Origin: Brevundimonas aveniformis DSM 17977
Lineage (GTDB): Bacteria; Pseudomonadota; Alphaproteobacteria; Caulobacterales; Caulobacteraceae
Assembly (NCBI RefSeq): GCF_000428765.1
Contig: NZ_AUAO01000001.1
Location: 124,001 to 188,000 of the forward strand
Direction of reading: 5' to 3'
Length of the DNA stretch: 64,000 bases
Positions 41,272 to 52,254 of this stretch are shown in pieces. Position 1 is the stretch's first letter. Each line of letters opens with the position of its first letter. The position numbers and the translations under genes are program-made. Under the pieces are notes generated by a model that made no database searches, had not been told where the DNA came from, and worked only from the letters and a program-made list of their open reading frames with translations.

Positions 41272-42891
41272 ATGCTCGGCTGGTCGGCCCATGTCGATAC
41301 GTTTGTGAGAGATCGCCTGCCGCCCGCAGACCAGTGGCCGAACATCCGGCTGGACGGGTTCGACTATCCCGAAAGGCTGAACGCGGCAGTTGAGCTGACC
41401 GACCGGCAAGTCGAGCGTGGCTTTGGTGATCGTACCGCTCTGATCGGCAATGGCCGGCGGCGGACCTACAAGGAGCTGGCCGACTGGTCAAACCGCCTGG
41501 CCCATGCCCTGATCGACGCCCATGGGCTTAGGCCCGGCGACCGCGTCCTGATCCGCTCGGCCAATAATCCGGCGATGGTGGCCTGCTGGCTGGCGGCGAC
41601 CAAGGCCGGGGCGGTGGCGGTCAACACCATGCCCATGCTGCGCGCCGGCGAACTGGGCCAGATCGTCGACAAGGCCGAGATCAGCCTGGCGCTCTGTGAC
41701 ACCCGGCTGATGGATGAACTGGTCGCCTGCGCCAAGGACAGCCGGTTCCTGAAAAAGGTCGTCGGTTTTGACGGCACGGCTAATCACGATGCCGAGTTGG
41801 ACCGGATCGCGCTCGACAAGCCGGTGACGCCGGTAGCAGTCGAAACGGGTCGGGATGACGTGGCCTTGCTGGGCTTCACCTCGGGGACGACCGGCTCGCC
41901 CAAGGCAACCATGCACTTTCACCGCGACCTGCTGATCATCGCCGACGGCTACGCGAAGGAGGTGCTTCAGGTCACGCCCGAAGACGTTTTCGTCGGCTCG
42001 CCGCCGCTGGCCTTCACCTTCGGCCTGGGCGGACTGGCAATCTTCCCGCTCAGGTTCGGCGCGGCGGCAATCCTGCTGGAAACGGCCTCGCCGCCGAACA
42101 TGATGGAGATCATCGAGACGTATAAAGCCACCGTCGTCTTTACCGCCCCAACCGCCTATCGGGCGATGCTGGCGGGCATGGAGGCGGGCGCGGACCTGTC
42201 GTCGCTTCGCGTCGCCGTCTCGGCGGGCGAGACGCTGCCGGCTCCGATCTTCGAGGCCTGGACGAACAAGACGGGCAAGCCGATCATCGACGGCATCGGC
42301 TCAACCGAGCTGCTGCACATCTTCATCTCCAACCGGCTGGATGACGCCGGGCCGGCCCGCACGGGCCTGCCGGTCACCGGCTATGAGGCGCGTGTCGTTG
42401 ACGACGCCATGAACGAGCTGCCGCGCGGCCAGGTCGGGCGGCTCGCCGTGCGCGGGCCGACCGGGTGCCGGTATCTGAACGATGACCGTCAGGCGGCCTA
42501 TGTGACGGATGGCTGGAACCTGACCGGCGACACCTTCGTGCAGGATAAGGCCGGCTATTTCCACTTCGTGGCTCGCTCCGACGACATGATCATCTCGGGC
42601 GGCTACAACATCGCCGGGCCTGAGGTGGAGGCCGCCCTGCTGGCCCACCCGGACGTGGCCGAATGCGCCGTTATCGGCGCGCCCGACGATGACCGCGGCC
42701 AGGTGGTCGAGGCCCACGTCGTGCTGAACGAGGGCGTCGCTGCGGACGGCGAGACGCGCCTGAGGCTCCAGAACCATGTGAAGGCGACGATCGCGCCCTA
42801 CAAATACCCCCGCTCGGTCCGCTTCACCCAAGCCCTGCCCAAGACCCAGACCGGCAAGATCCAACGGTTCCGCTTGCGGGAAGGCGTCTAG
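41272..42891 (+). CDS. Benzoate/2-aminobenzoate-CoA ligase
   Basis: A 539-residue adenylate-forming enzyme. The P-loop is GFTSGTTGSPKATMHFHRD, later motifs are GIGSTELLHIFISN and YHFVARSDDMIISGGYNIAG, and the catalytic lysine lies in QTGKIQRFRL. The length and motif set fit the benzoate-CoA ligase group. The neighbouring 2-aminobenzoyl-CoA monooxygenase makes anthranilate the likely substrate. ATG 41272 has AGGAAGG upstream and gives the family's usual size; the frame from 41134 adds an unrelated N terminus. Ends tail to tail with the next gene, overlapping as CTAG. Confidence 0.88.
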   Translation: MLGWSAHVDTFVRDRLPPADQWPNIRLDGFDYPERLNAAVELTDRQVERGFGDRTALIGNGRRRTYKELADWSNRLAHALIDAHGLRPGDRVLIRSANNPAMVACWLAATKAGAVAVNTMPMLRAGELGQIVDKAEISLALCDTRLMDELVACAKDSRFLKKVVGFDGTANHDAELDRIALDKPVTPVAVETGRDDVALLGFTSGTTGSPKATMHFHRDLLIIADGYAKEVLQVTPEDVFVGSPPLAFTFGLGGLAIFPLRFGAAAILLETASPPNMMEIIETYKATVVFTAPTAYRAMLAGMEAGADLSSLRVAVSAGETLPAPIFEAWTNKTGKPIIDGIGSTELLHIFISNRLDDAGPARTGLPVTGYEARVVDDAMNELPRGQVGRLAVRGPTGCRYLNDDRQAAYVTDGWNLTGDTFVQDKAGYFHFVARSDDMIISGGYNIAGPEVEAALLAHPDVAECAVIGAPDDDRGQVVEAHVVLNEGVAADGETRLRLQNHVKATIAPYKYPRSVRFTQALPKTQTGKIQRFRLREGV

Positions 42892-43145
42892 CTCCCCGAG
42901 GGCAGGAAGGGCGAGAAGGTGATGACGGTGAAGCTGTCGCGGATGTGCGGGCGGGTCTGGACCGACTTGGTCACGAAGGTGCCGATGTCCAGGTCCTTGG
43001 GCAGGTTGAACTTGGCCAACAGGTCGTACTGGCCCGAGGTCGAATAGACCTCCGAGACGTATTCGACATTGTCGACGATGTCGGCGGCCACATCGTTGGC
43101 GTGGCCCAGCTCGCATTTGATGAAGACGAAGATGGCGGTCATCAT
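42888..43145 (-). CDS. Stand-alone Lrp/AsnC ligand-binding (RAM) domain protein
   Basis: An 85-residue protein consisting of only the effector domain of Lrp/AsnC regulators (AIFVFIKCELGHANDVAADI, VYSTSGQYDLLAKFNL, IRDSFTVITF). There is no helix-turn-helix. Such small proteins may bind amino acids or modulate full-length Lrp proteins by mixing subunits. A start at 43142 is equally possible. It lies between two genes of the anthranilate region on the opposite strand. A role sensing tryptophan or anthranilate is only a guess. Confidence 0.8.
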   Translation of the reverse strand: MMTAIFVFIKCELGHANDVAADIVDNVEYVSEVYSTSGQYDLLAKFNLPKDLDIGTFVTKSVQTRPHIRDSFTVITFSPFLPSGS

Positions 43146-43192
43146 GGCGGCGGCCTCACAGCGGTTGAGCGGCCTGACTAGCGGAGGATGGC

Positions 43193-43990
43193 GTGGCGAG
43201 GAAGGGCGAAGCGGCGCTGGATCTGGAGGCCGAATACAACAACCGCGCGCTCTGCCCCGATCATCCGGCGGTGATGGCGCGCTGGAAGGCGAGCGCGGAG
43301 GCCGCACGGGCCGCCCATCCGCCGGTGGAGATCGCCTATGGTGCGGGCGAGCGGGAACGGATGGACCTGTTTACGGCCGGGCCGGATCGGCCCGTCGCGG
43401 TCTTCCTGCACGGGGGCTACTGGCAGGCGCTGGACAAGAGCTGGTTCTCCGGGATTGCGCCGGCGCTTCTGGCTCACGGTGTCGGCCTGGCTGTACCGAG
43501 CTATGATCTGGTGCCGCAGGTGAAGCTCGGTGTGATCCTGGGTCAGATACGCGCGGCGCTGGCCCGGCTGGAACTGGCGACCGGCGCGCGGCCTGTCGTC
43601 TTCGGCCATTCCGCGGGGGGCCATATGGCCGCAGCCATGCTGAGCGAGGGGCGGGCCAGCGCGGCGGTCGCTATCTCGGGCGTGTTCGAGCTGGCACCGC
43701 TGATCCCGACCTCGTTGAACCGCGCGCTGGGCCTTGATGAACTCGAGGCCGAGGCCCTGTCGCCGAGCCTGTGGCCGGCTCCCGAGGGGGCGGTGCTCGA
43801 CTGTATCGTCGGCGGCCTGGAGAGCTCGGAGTTCATACGCCAGAGCCGCGACATGGCCGAGACTTGGGGACAGCAGGGTGCCGAGACGCGGTTCGAGGTC
43901 CCCGCCGGGCTGGACCATTTCACGGTGCTGGACCCGCTGTTTGCGGCGGATAGCGTGTTGATCAGACGCATCGTCGAGCTGGCCTGCTAG
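43193..43990 (+). CDS. Alpha/beta hydrolase, kynurenine-formamidase-like
   Basis: A 265-residue hydrolase. The oxyanion motif is FLHGGYWQALDKS (about 72-84), the nucleophile elbow is FGHSAGGHMAA, and the catalytic histidine is in GLDHFTVLDP. HGGYW with GHSAGGH is the pattern of arylformamidase-like hydrolases. N-formylkynurenine hydrolysis leads toward anthranilate, so a role at the top of this pathway is possible. The start is GTG 43193 with GGAGG upstream; a nearby ATG is out of frame. It converges on the next gene with CTAG overlap. Confidence 0.72.
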   Translation: MARKGEAALDLEAEYNNRALCPDHPAVMARWKASAEAARAAHPPVEIAYGAGERERMDLFTAGPDRPVAVFLHGGYWQALDKSWFSGIAPALLAHGVGLAVPSYDLVPQVKLGVILGQIRAALARLELATGARPVVFGHSAGGHMAAAMLSEGRASAAVAISGVFELAPLIPTSLNRALGLDELEAEALSPSLWPAPEGAVLDCIVGGLESSEFIRQSRDMAETWGQQGAETRFEVPAGLDHFTVLDPLFAADSVLIRRIVELAC

Positions 43991-45933
43991 GTGCGGCCCG
44001 CCACAAACATCGGCCCGCCGCGCCACGCCGGGAAGCCGTAGCCATTGATCAGGACCAGATCGATGTCCGAGGCGCGACGGGCGACGCCTTCGCCCAGGAG
44101 GGCCTCGCCTTCGGTTCGCAGCGCCGTCAGGATGCGCCGCTGGATCTCGTCGGCGGCGACGGGGCGGCGGGTGATCTCCTTCTCGGCGGAGGCGGCCTCG
44201 ACGATGGCGGCCACGGCCGGGTCGACCTCCCGGCGGCCTTCGACGTAGCGATAATAGCCGGCGCCGGCCTTGCGCCCGAGGCGACCGGCTTGGCACAGGC
44301 GATCAGCGATGACGACATAGGGCTCGGCCGGATCGCGCGTGGCGGCGGCGCGCTTGCGTCGGGCCCAGGAGATATCCAGCCCCGCCATGTCGTTGACGGC
44401 GTAGGGCCCCATCGGAAAGCCGAAGGCCTCCATGGCCGCATCGACCTCATGCGGCAGCGCCCCCTCCTCCAGCATGACGTCGGCCTCGCGGCGATAGGCC
44501 GTGTACAGACGATTGCCGATGAAGCCTTCGCAAACGCCGGTGACGACGCCCAGCTTGCCGAGCCGTTTCACCACCGCCATCGCCGTCGCCAGAGTCCCGG
44601 GCGAGGTCGTGGCCGTCTCGACCACCTCGACCAGCCGCATGATGTGGGCGGGCGAAAAGAAATGCAGGCCGACGAACCGCTCCGGGTGGGCGACCGCCTC
44701 GGCCAGCCGGTCGGGGTCGAGATAGCTGGTGTTGGTGGCCAGGATGGCGTCGGGTCGGACGATCCGGGACAGGTCGGCGAACAGGGCGGTCTTGACGTCT
44801 TGGTCGTCGAACACCGCCTCGATCACCAGATCACAGTCGGTCAGGGCAGCGCGGTCGGTCGAGACGGCTAGACGTGACAGGCGCGCGGCGACCGCGTCGT
44901 CGCTGATCCGGCCCGACGTCCGGGCCTTGTCGATCAGGTCGTGGATGCGTGTCCCCCCGGCCTCGGCCGCGGCAGCGTCGTGTTCGACCACGGTGAGCGG
45001 CCAGCCGGCGTTCAGCACAGCGGCGGCGATGCCCGCCCCCATCAAGCCGGCCCCAACGATGCCGACCGAGGTGACCTCGCGCGGCGCGACACCTTCCAGA
45101 CCGACGATGCGGGCGGCATCGCGCTCGGCGGCAAAGACGTAGCGCAGCGCCGCTGACTGCGGGCCGGCCAGAAGCTCGACGAAGGCGGCGCGTTCTTCGG
45201 CCAACCCCTCGGCCAACGGAACCTCGGCGGCCCTGCGCGCGAGGCGGGCCGCGCGGCCCGGCGCGATCTGGCCGCGCGCCTTTTTGTCGATGGCCGCGAT
45301 CCGGGCGTCGACAGCGACCGCGTCGAAGGTCGGGACGGGCTGCTCGCCCGTCCGGCGCGGCGGCGATCCGATCAGAGTGCGGGCGAAATCGCGCGCCGCC
45401 TCCAGCAGGTCGCCCTCGGCGATCCGGTCGATCAGTCCGCAGGCCACGGCGGCCTGCGCGTCGATGCGCCCGCCGCCGGAAACCATCTCGATGGCCGTCT
45501 CCATCCCGGCCAGACGCGGCAGCCGCTGGGTCCCGCCCGCGCCCGGGATCAGCCCGAGCTTGACCTCCGGCAGGCCCATCTGGGCGTCCCGCGCGGCGAT
45601 GCGGGCGTGGCAGGCCAGGGCCAGCTCCAGCCCGCCGCCGAGCGTCGTGCCGTGCATGGCCGCCACCACCGGCCTGATCGACGCCTCCAGCGCCGCACAA
45701 ACGTCGGGCAGGATCGGCGCAACGGGCGGCTTTCCGAACTCCTTGATGTCGGCCCCGGCCACGAAGGTCCGCCCGGCGCAGGCCAGGACGATGACGCCGA
45801 TCGCCGGGTCTGTGTTCGCTTCGTTCAGGGCGGCGACGATCCCCGCCCGGACAGCGTGCGAGGCCGCATTGACCGGTGGGTTGTCGATCAGAACGACGGC
45901 GACCGGGCCGTCGCGGTTCAGGCTGACGACCAT
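43987..45933 (-). CDS. Fused enoyl-CoA hydratase / 3-hydroxyacyl-CoA dehydrogenase
   Basis: A 648-residue FadB/FadJ-like protein. The N-terminal hydratase half has VVAAMHGTTLGGGLELALACH and the glutamate-bearing GLPEVKLGLIPGAGGTQRLPR. The C-terminal half has the NAD site VGIVGAGLMGAGIA and HFFSPAHIMRLVEVV. In this operon it would carry the last beta-oxidation-like steps after ring cleavage. It is the last gene of the six-gene minus-strand operon and overlaps the ridA stop by one base. Confidence 0.92.
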   Translation of the reverse strand: MVVSLNRDGPVAVVLIDNPPVNAASHAVRAGIVAALNEANTDPAIGVIVLACAGRTFVAGADIKEFGKPPVAPILPDVCAALEASIRPVVAAMHGTTLGGGLELALACHARIAARDAQMGLPEVKLGLIPGAGGTQRLPRLAGMETAIEMVSGGGRIDAQAAVACGLIDRIAEGDLLEAARDFARTLIGSPPRRTGEQPVPTFDAVAVDARIAAIDKKARGQIAPGRAARLARRAAEVPLAEGLAEERAAFVELLAGPQSAALRYVFAAERDAARIVGLEGVAPREVTSVGIVGAGLMGAGIAAAVLNAGWPLTVVEHDAAAAEAGGTRIHDLIDKARTSGRISDDAVAARLSRLAVSTDRAALTDCDLVIEAVFDDQDVKTALFADLSRIVRPDAILATNTSYLDPDRLAEAVAHPERFVGLHFFSPAHIMRLVEVVETATTSPGTLATAMAVVKRLGKLGVVTGVCEGFIGNRLYTAYRREADVMLEEGALPHEVDAAMEAFGFPMGPYAVNDMAGLDISWARRKRAAATRDPAEPYVVIADRLCQAGRLGRKAGAGYYRYVEGRREVDPAVAAIVEAASAEKEITRRPVAADEIQRRILTALRTEGEALLGEGVARRASDIDLVLINGYGFPAWRGGPMFVAGRT

Positions 45934-46340
45934 CAGTCCGGCACGACCGCGACGGCCTGAATCTCGACCAGGGCCTCGTCCTCGATCAAGCCCGAGACCT
46001 CGACCACCGCCATGGCGGGAAAGACCCGGCCCATGGTCGCGCGCCAGGCCGCGCCGATCTCTTTGGTGGAGGCGGAATAGGCTTTCCGGTCGACGACATA
46101 CCAGGTCATGGTGGTGACGTGCTCAGGCCCCGCCCCGGCCTCGGCGAGGATGGCGACGACATTCTCGAGCGCCTGGCGCACCTGGCCGGGCAAGTCGCGG
46201 ACCTCGAAGCGGCACTGGCTGTTCCAGCCGATCTGGCCGCCCACGAAGACCTGGCGCCCGCGCGCCTCCACGCCATTGGCGTAGCCGACCGGTCGGGCCC
46301 AGCCCTCGGGCTGGAGGATGCGGTGGGGGGTGTCGGTCAT
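45933..46340 (-). CDS. RidA-family imine/enamine deaminase
   Basis: A 135-residue RidA-like protein (QVFVGGQIGWNSQC, GRVFPAMAVVEVSGLIEDEALVEIQAVAVVP). The arginine that binds carboxylates in true RidA is not evident in the usual place. In this operon it could release ammonia from an aminodiene or enamine formed after 2-aminobenzoyl-CoA is oxidised (inference). Confidence 0.82.
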   Translation of the reverse strand: MTDTPHRILQPEGWARPVGYANGVEARGRQVFVGGQIGWNSQCRFEVRDLPGQVRQALENVVAILAEAGAGPEHVTTMTWYVVDRKAYSASTKEIGAAWRATMGRVFPAMAVVEVSGLIEDEALVEIQAVAVVPD

Positions 46341-46344
46341 CGGT

Positions 46345-47523
<1,179 letters not shown>

Positions 47524-47527
47524 GGGT

Positions 47528-48370
47528 TCAGTTCCCCTCGAACCGGGGCTTCTCCTTGGCCGCGAAGGCCTCGAAAGCGCGGCGGAAATCGCCGGTGGCC
47601 ATGCAGATGGCCTGAGCCTGGGCCTCGCTCTCGATCATTTCGTCGATGCCCATGGACCATTCCTGATCGAGCATCTTCTTGGTCATGGCGTGGGCGAACC
47701 AGGGACCGTCGGCCAGCTTGCGGGCGAAATCCTGGGCGGTGCCCAACAAATCGGCCTGGGCGTGCAGCCCATTGTAGAAGCCCCAGGCGTGACCCTCCTG
47801 CGCCGTCATGGCGCGGCCGGTGAACAACAGCTCGGCGGCCCGGCCCTGGCCGATGATGCGCGGCAGGATCCCGCAGGCGCCCATGTCCGCTCCGGCCAGG
47901 CCGACACGGGTAAACAGAAACGCGGTCTTCGCCTCCGGCGTCGCCAACCGATAGTCCGACGCCATGGCGAGGATGGCACCGGCGCCCGCACACACGCCGT
48001 CGACGGCGGCGATCACCGGCTGGGGACAGCTGCGTATCTGGCGCACCAGATCGCCGGTCATGCGGGTAAAGGCGATCAAGTCAGGCATGGCCATGCGGGT
48101 CAGCGGCTCGATGATCTCAAACACATCACCGCCCGAACAGAAGTTGCCGCCCTCGCCCGTCAGCACCACCACACGCACGTCCGAGGCATGGGCCAGGTCG
48201 CGGAACAGGTCCGTCAGCTCCTGGTAGCTGTCGAAGGTCAGAGGATTCTTCTTGTCGGGCCGGTTCAAGGTCAGGGTCGCCACCCGGCCGTCGGCGTCGG
48301 TCTCGAAGCGGAAATGCGTCGCCGCGTGGTCCTTGAAGGCGCGGCGCTTGGCCTGCATGGCGTTGGTCAT
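47528..48370 (-). CDS. Enoyl-CoA hydratase/isomerase family protein
   Basis: A 280-residue crotonase-fold enzyme with oxyanion-hole segments [15 protein letters not shown] and [22 protein letters not shown] 48370 follows GGGAGAG at the right distance; longer frames run into the upstream SDR gene. It lies between the SDR and the dehydrogenase. It may act in hydrolytic ring opening or in the hydration step; which cannot be said. Confidence 0.9.
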   Translation of the reverse strand: MTNAMQAKRRAFKDHAATHFRFETDADGRVATLTLNRPDKKNPLTFDSYQELTDLFRDLAHASDVRVVVLTGEGGNFCSGGDVFEIIEPLTRMAMPDLIAFTRMTGDLVRQIRSCPQPVIAAVDGVCAGAGAILAMASDYRLATPEAKTAFLFTRVGLAGADMGACGILPRIIGQGRAAELLFTGRAMTAQEGHAWGFYNGLHAQADLLGTAQDFARKLADGPWFAHAMTKKMLDQEWSMGIDEMIESEAQAQAICMATGDFRRAFEAFAAKEKPRFEGN

Positions 48371-48381
48371 CGTCTCTCCCA

Positions 48382-49146
48382 TCAGCCGGCCAGGACCTCG
48401 CCGCCGGCGACCGCAATCGCCTGGCCCGTGATCGCCGAGGCACCCTCGCCCGCCAGCCAGGCCACCGTATCGGCCACCTCGTCCGGCGTCACCAGCCGGC
48501 CCTGCGGATTGCTGCGCGCCAGGGCCTTGCGCGCGTCGTCGGCCGAGCGACCGGTCTTGTCCATGATGGTCTGGATGGCACCGTCGACCAGGGGTGTGTC
48601 GGTGAAGCCCGGGCAGACGGCGTTGACGGTCACATCGGTCGCGGCCAGCTCCAGCGCCAGCGCCCGCGTCAGGCCGACCACCCCATGCTTGGCCGCGCAA
48701 TAGGCGCTGACATAGGGATAGCCGGTCAGCCCCGCCGTCGAGGCGATGTTGATGATCCGACCGTTCCCGGCGCTTCTGATCGACGCCAGCGCCACCTGGG
48801 TGACCAAGAAGGTTCCCGTCAGATTGACGCCAAGCGCCTGATCCCAGACCTCGCGGCTCGTCTTGTTGAACGGGGCCGAGGGGGCCTCACCAGCGCAGTT
48901 GACCAGCACAGCCAGGCCGCCGAACCGCTCCAGAACCTGGGTCACGCCCGCCTCGACCGAGGCGGCGTCGGTGACGTCAAAGCCGGCCAGCACCAGGCTC
49001 TCGCCGGCGATGGCGGACGCGACCTCTTCCAGCGGCGCGGCGCGGCGCCCGGCCAGGGCGACCGGATGGCCCGCCGCGGCCAGCCTGAGGGCGACGGCCC
49101 GACCAATGCCGGTCCCGGCGCCGGTGATAAGGGCGGGTCGGCTCAT
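48382..49146 (-). CDS. Short-chain dehydrogenase/reductase
   Basis: A 254-residue SDR. The cofactor motif is [12 protein letters not shown], the active-site serine is in [11 protein letters not shown], and YCAAKHG holds Tyr and Lys. Ends [14 protein letters not shown]. The start (ATG 49146) overlaps the stop of the monooxygenase gene by 4 bases. It probably oxidises or reduces a hydroxylated CoA intermediate of the ring-degradation pathway. Confidence 0.92.
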   Translation of the reverse strand: MSRPALITGAGTGIGRAVALRLAAAGHPVALAGRRAAPLEEVASAIAGESLVLAGFDVTDAASVEAGVTQVLERFGGLAVLVNCAGEAPSAPFNKTSREVWDQALGVNLTGTFLVTQVALASIRSAGNGRIINIASTAGLTGYPYVSAYCAAKHGVVGLTRALALELAATDVTVNAVCPGFTDTPLVDGAIQTIMDKTGRSADDARKALARSNPQGRLVTPDEVADTVAWLAGEGASAITGQAIAVAGGEVLAG

Positions 49147-51467
49147 GGCTTGGCTCCAGCGGCCTCGGCAGCGGCGCGCTCGAGGTTGGTTTCGTACTGC
49201 TGACGGGCCGACAGATACTGTTTGGGCCACTCAAGACCGCCATAGCCGATCTTTGCCGCCTCATGCAGCACGAAGGCCGGGTCGGCCAGGAACGGCCGCG
49301 CCACCGCGCACAGATCGGCCCGGCCTGCGGCGATGATCGAATTGGCGTGGTCCGCCTCCGAGATGGCACCGACGGCGATGGTGTCGACCTCGACCTCGTT
49401 GCGGATACGGTCCGAGAACGGCGTCTGGTACATCCGGCCGTAGGCCGGCTGGGCCTCGGTCACGACCTGGCCGGAGGAACAGTCGATCAGATCCGCCCCC
49501 GCGTCCTTGAACATCCGCGAAAAGATCTCAGCGTCCTCAGCGGTGTTGCCGCCCTCGGCCCAATCGTGGGCAGACAGGCGCACCGAGATCGGTCGCTCGT
49601 CAGGCCAGACCTCGCGGATGGCGCGCAGCACCTCCAGCGGATAGCGGGCGCGGTTGGCGTGGTCACCGCCGTACTCGTCGGTCCGCTGATTGGTCAGGGG
49701 CGACAGAAAGCTCGACAGCAGATAGCCGTGGGCGGCGTGCAATTCCAGAATATCGAACCCGGCCTCGGCGGCGCGGCGGGTGGCGGCGACGAAGTCGGCG
49801 GTGACGCGGTCCATGTCGGCGCGGGTCATTTCGCCGGGCGTCTGAGACTGCGGAAGATAGGGGATCGGCGAGGCTGAGATCAGCGGCCAGCCACCGTCGT
49901 CCAGCGGCTCGTCCATGCCCTCCCAGGCGACGCGCGTGGCACCCTTGCGGCCTGCATGGCCCAGTTGAATGCCGATCTTTGCGGACGTCTTGTCGTGGAC
50001 GAAGTCGACCATACGGCGGAAGGCAGCGGTCTGGTCCTCGTTCCAAAGACCGAGGCACCCCGGCGTGATGCGCGCGTCCGGCGACACACAGGTCATCTCG
50101 GGAAAGATCAGTCCGGCTCCACCCATGGCGCGCGCGCCGATGTGGACCAGATGGAAGTCGTCGGCCACACCATCCGTCGCCGAATACATGGCCATGGGCG
50201 AGACAACGATCCGGTTGGGCAACGTCAGCCCGCGCACCTGATAGGGGGTGAACATCGGCGGCGGCGGCTTGCTGGGTCCGGGGTCCATGCCGGCGCGCGC
50301 GGCGAACCAGCGTTCGTAGTTTTCCAGCCAGACAGGATCGCGCAGCCGCAGGTTCTCATGGCTGATGCGCTGGGAGCGGGTCAGCATGGAATACATGAAC
50401 TGCTCCGGCTCGAACTGGTCGGCGTAGCGGCGCCCGACGACTTCGAACCATTCCATGGCGTTCCTGGCCGCGTTCTGGATGCGGATGACGCCGATGCGGC
50501 GCTCGGCCTCATAGGCCTTCAGCACCGCCGGGATCTGGTCGGCGTCGTGGCCGAAGATCTCAAACTGGCGGGTCAGTTCGATGGCGTCGTCGATCGCCAG
50601 CTTGGTGCCCGAACCGATGGCGAAATGGGCGGTGTGGGCGCTGTCGCCCATCAGCACGACATGGCTGCGTCCGTTGAAATGGCTCCAGCGGGCGCAAACC
50701 AGCCGCTGGAAGTTCAGCCAGGCCGAGCCGCGCATATGGCGCGCATTCGACATCAGGGCATGGCCGTCGAGCGTTTCGGCGAACAGGTCCTGGCAGAAGC
50801 CGATGGACTGATCCTGATCCATGTCGCCCAAACCGTGGGCCTCGAAGGCCTCCTCGGTCGTCTCGACGATGAAGGTCGAGGTTGTCTCGTCGAACTTGTA
50901 GATATGGGCCTGGAACCAGCCGTGCTCGGTGCGGCGGAAGTCGAAGGTGAAGGCCTCGAACGCCTTGTCGGTCCCCAGCCAGATATAGCGGTTGGGCCGG
51001 ACCTGAAGGTCGGGTTCGAAGACCTCCGGATAGCGGTTGCGGATGACCGAATTCACCCCGTCGGCGGCGATGATCAGGTCGGCGTCGGGGAACTCTTCGT
51101 CGCTTCTGACCTCACGTTCGAACACCAGCTCGACGCCCAGGGCCTTGCAGCGATCCTGCAGGATGTTGAGCATCCGCTTGCGACCGATGCCAACGAAGCC
51201 GTGCCCCGTGGTGCGTTGGCGCCGGCCCTTGAACACCAGCTCGATGTCGTCCCAGTGGTTGAAGGCGTCCTCGATTTCGGCGGCGGTTTCGGGGTCCCAG
51301 ACGCGCATGGCGTCCATCGTCTGGTCGGAGAAGACGATGCCCCAGCCGAAGGTGTCATAGGGTCGGTTGCGCTCGACCACGGTGATCTGATGTTCGGGAT
51401 GCCGCCGCTTCATCAGAAGCGCGAAATAGAGCCCCGCCGGGCCGCCGCCGATACAAACGATGCGCAT
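49143..51467 (-). CDS. 2-aminobenzoyl-CoA monooxygenase/reductase (two-domain flavoprotein)
   Basis: A 774-residue fusion. The N-terminal FAD monooxygenase (about 1-380) has [18 protein letters not shown] and [21 protein letters not shown]. The C-terminal part (about 400-770) is an old-yellow-enzyme NADH:flavin oxidoreductase: [33 protein letters not shown] and [16 protein letters not shown]. This two-domain architecture is that of Azoarcus 2-aminobenzoyl-CoA monooxygenase/reductase, which hydroxylates and reduces the ring. ATG 51467 starts [12 protein letters not shown]. It leads the minus-strand operon and is the strongest pointer to anthranilate as the substrate. Confidence 0.9.
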   Translation of the reverse strand: MRIVCIGGGPAGLYFALLMKRRHPEHQITVVERNRPYDTFGWGIVFSDQTMDAMRVWDPETAAEIEDAFNHWDDIELVFKGRRQRTTGHGFVGIGRKRMLNILQDRCKALGVELVFEREVRSDEEFPDADLIIAADGVNSVIRNRYPEVFEPDLQVRPNRYIWLGTDKAFEAFTFDFRRTEHGWFQAHIYKFDETTSTFIVETTEEAFEAHGLGDMDQDQSIGFCQDLFAETLDGHALMSNARHMRGSAWLNFQRLVCARWSHFNGRSHVVLMGDSAHTAHFAIGSGTKLAIDDAIELTRQFEIFGHDADQIPAVLKAYEAERRIGVIRIQNAARNAMEWFEVVGRRYADQFEPEQFMYSMLTRSQRISHENLRLRDPVWLENYERWFAARAGMDPGPSKPPPPMFTPYQVRGLTLPNRIVVSPMAMYSATDGVADDFHLVHIGARAMGGAGLIFPEMTCVSPDARITPGCLGLWNEDQTAAFRRMVDFVHDKTSAKIGIQLGHAGRKGATRVAWEGMDEPLDDGGWPLISASPIPYLPQSQTPGEMTRADMDRVTADFVAATRRAAEAGFDILELHAAHGYLLSSFLSPLTNQRTDEYGGDHANRARYPLEVLRAIREVWPDERPISVRLSAHDWAEGGNTAEDAEIFSRMFKDAGADLIDCSSGQVVTEAQPAYGRMYQTPFSDRIRNEVEVDTIAVGAISEADHANSIIAAGRADLCAVARPFLADPAFVLHEAAKIGYGGLEWPKQYLSARQQYETNLERAAAEAAGAKP

Positions 51468-51539
51468 GAGCCGGACAGTGGACGCCCTGTCGCCAAGGTT
51501 CAAGCTGGCATGCGCGCCTTAGTCGTGGGATGACCGCAA

Positions 51540-51956
51540 ATGGCTGGCTTTTCCACCTCCCGCACCCTGGCGTTCGGCGACTGCGACCCGTCCGGCATCG
51601 CCTATTTCCCGACCTATCTGGACTATCTGGTCAAGGTGCTGGAGGCCTTCTTTGCCGACCTCGGCCACCCGTGGCCCCAGATGGTGACCGAACAGAAGAT
51701 CGGCACGCCGACCGTGACCCTGAACCTGACGTTCGAAAAGCCAGGGTTCCACGGCGATGACATGACGTTTCACCTGGAGGTCGTGAAGGTGGGGCGAACG
51801 TCAATGGATCTGCGCCATCGGGTCGTGGCCAATGGCGAGGTGCTGTGGCGCGCAGACCACCGGGTCGTGGCCACGTCGCTGGAGACGCACCGACCCGTGC
51901 CATGGCCCGATGAATTGCGACGGGCGCTTGAACAGAGCTTAGCTGACCAGATGTGA
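51540..51956 (+). CDS. Hot-dog-fold acyl-CoA thioesterase
   Basis: A 138-residue thioesterase of the 4-hydroxybenzoyl-CoA type: FGDCDPSGIAYFPTYLDY contains the catalytic aspartate. It is divergent from the monooxygenase gene across about 70 bases. It probably hydrolyses trapped aromatic-CoA intermediates to free CoA, as in similar clusters. Confidence 0.88.
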   Translation: MAGFSTSRTLAFGDCDPSGIAYFPTYLDYLVKVLEAFFADLGHPWPQMVTEQKIGTPTVTLNLTFEKPGFHGDDMTFHLEVVKVGRTSMDLRHRVVANGEVLWRADHRVVATSLETHRPVPWPDELRRALEQSLADQM

Positions 51957-52254
51957 GCCGGGTTCTCTTTCGGTCGACGGGATCAGGCCGCGACGGCCCG
52001 CATGATCGCCCGCAGCAAGCGGGCTGCGATCGCCAGGGCGCGGATCCCCGCCGCCCCCAGCCCGCAAAACCAAAAGCCCTGCCCGACGCCACGCCACATC
52101 AGCGGACCCCGCGTGGGGAGCCCTGCCGCGGAAGGTCCAGTAGGCGCGGCCCGTGTCGGCAATGATGATCGGGATAAATCACGGCCCCAACCAGATATTC
52201 ACATCAAGGATAATGGCGTGGGGGAGAATACCGTGGATGCGCCTGGCCGCATCG
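51957..52254. other. 298-bp gap with no convincing gene
   Basis: High-GC sequence between the thioesterase and protease genes. The only open frame of note is a minus-strand stretch of about 38 residues (51983-52099, MWRGVGQGFWFCGLG onward) that looks hydrophobic, but it has no ribosome site. I cannot support a gene, promoter or RNA here. Confidence 0.4.

Noticed and set aside
49956..51533. 525-codon plus-strand frame opposite the monooxygenase gene
   Set aside because: Long because the GC-rich complement lacks stops; the opposite strand is a clear flavoprotein.
51983..52099. Possible 38-residue membrane peptide
   Set aside because: Hydrophobic, but no ribosome site and no second line of support.
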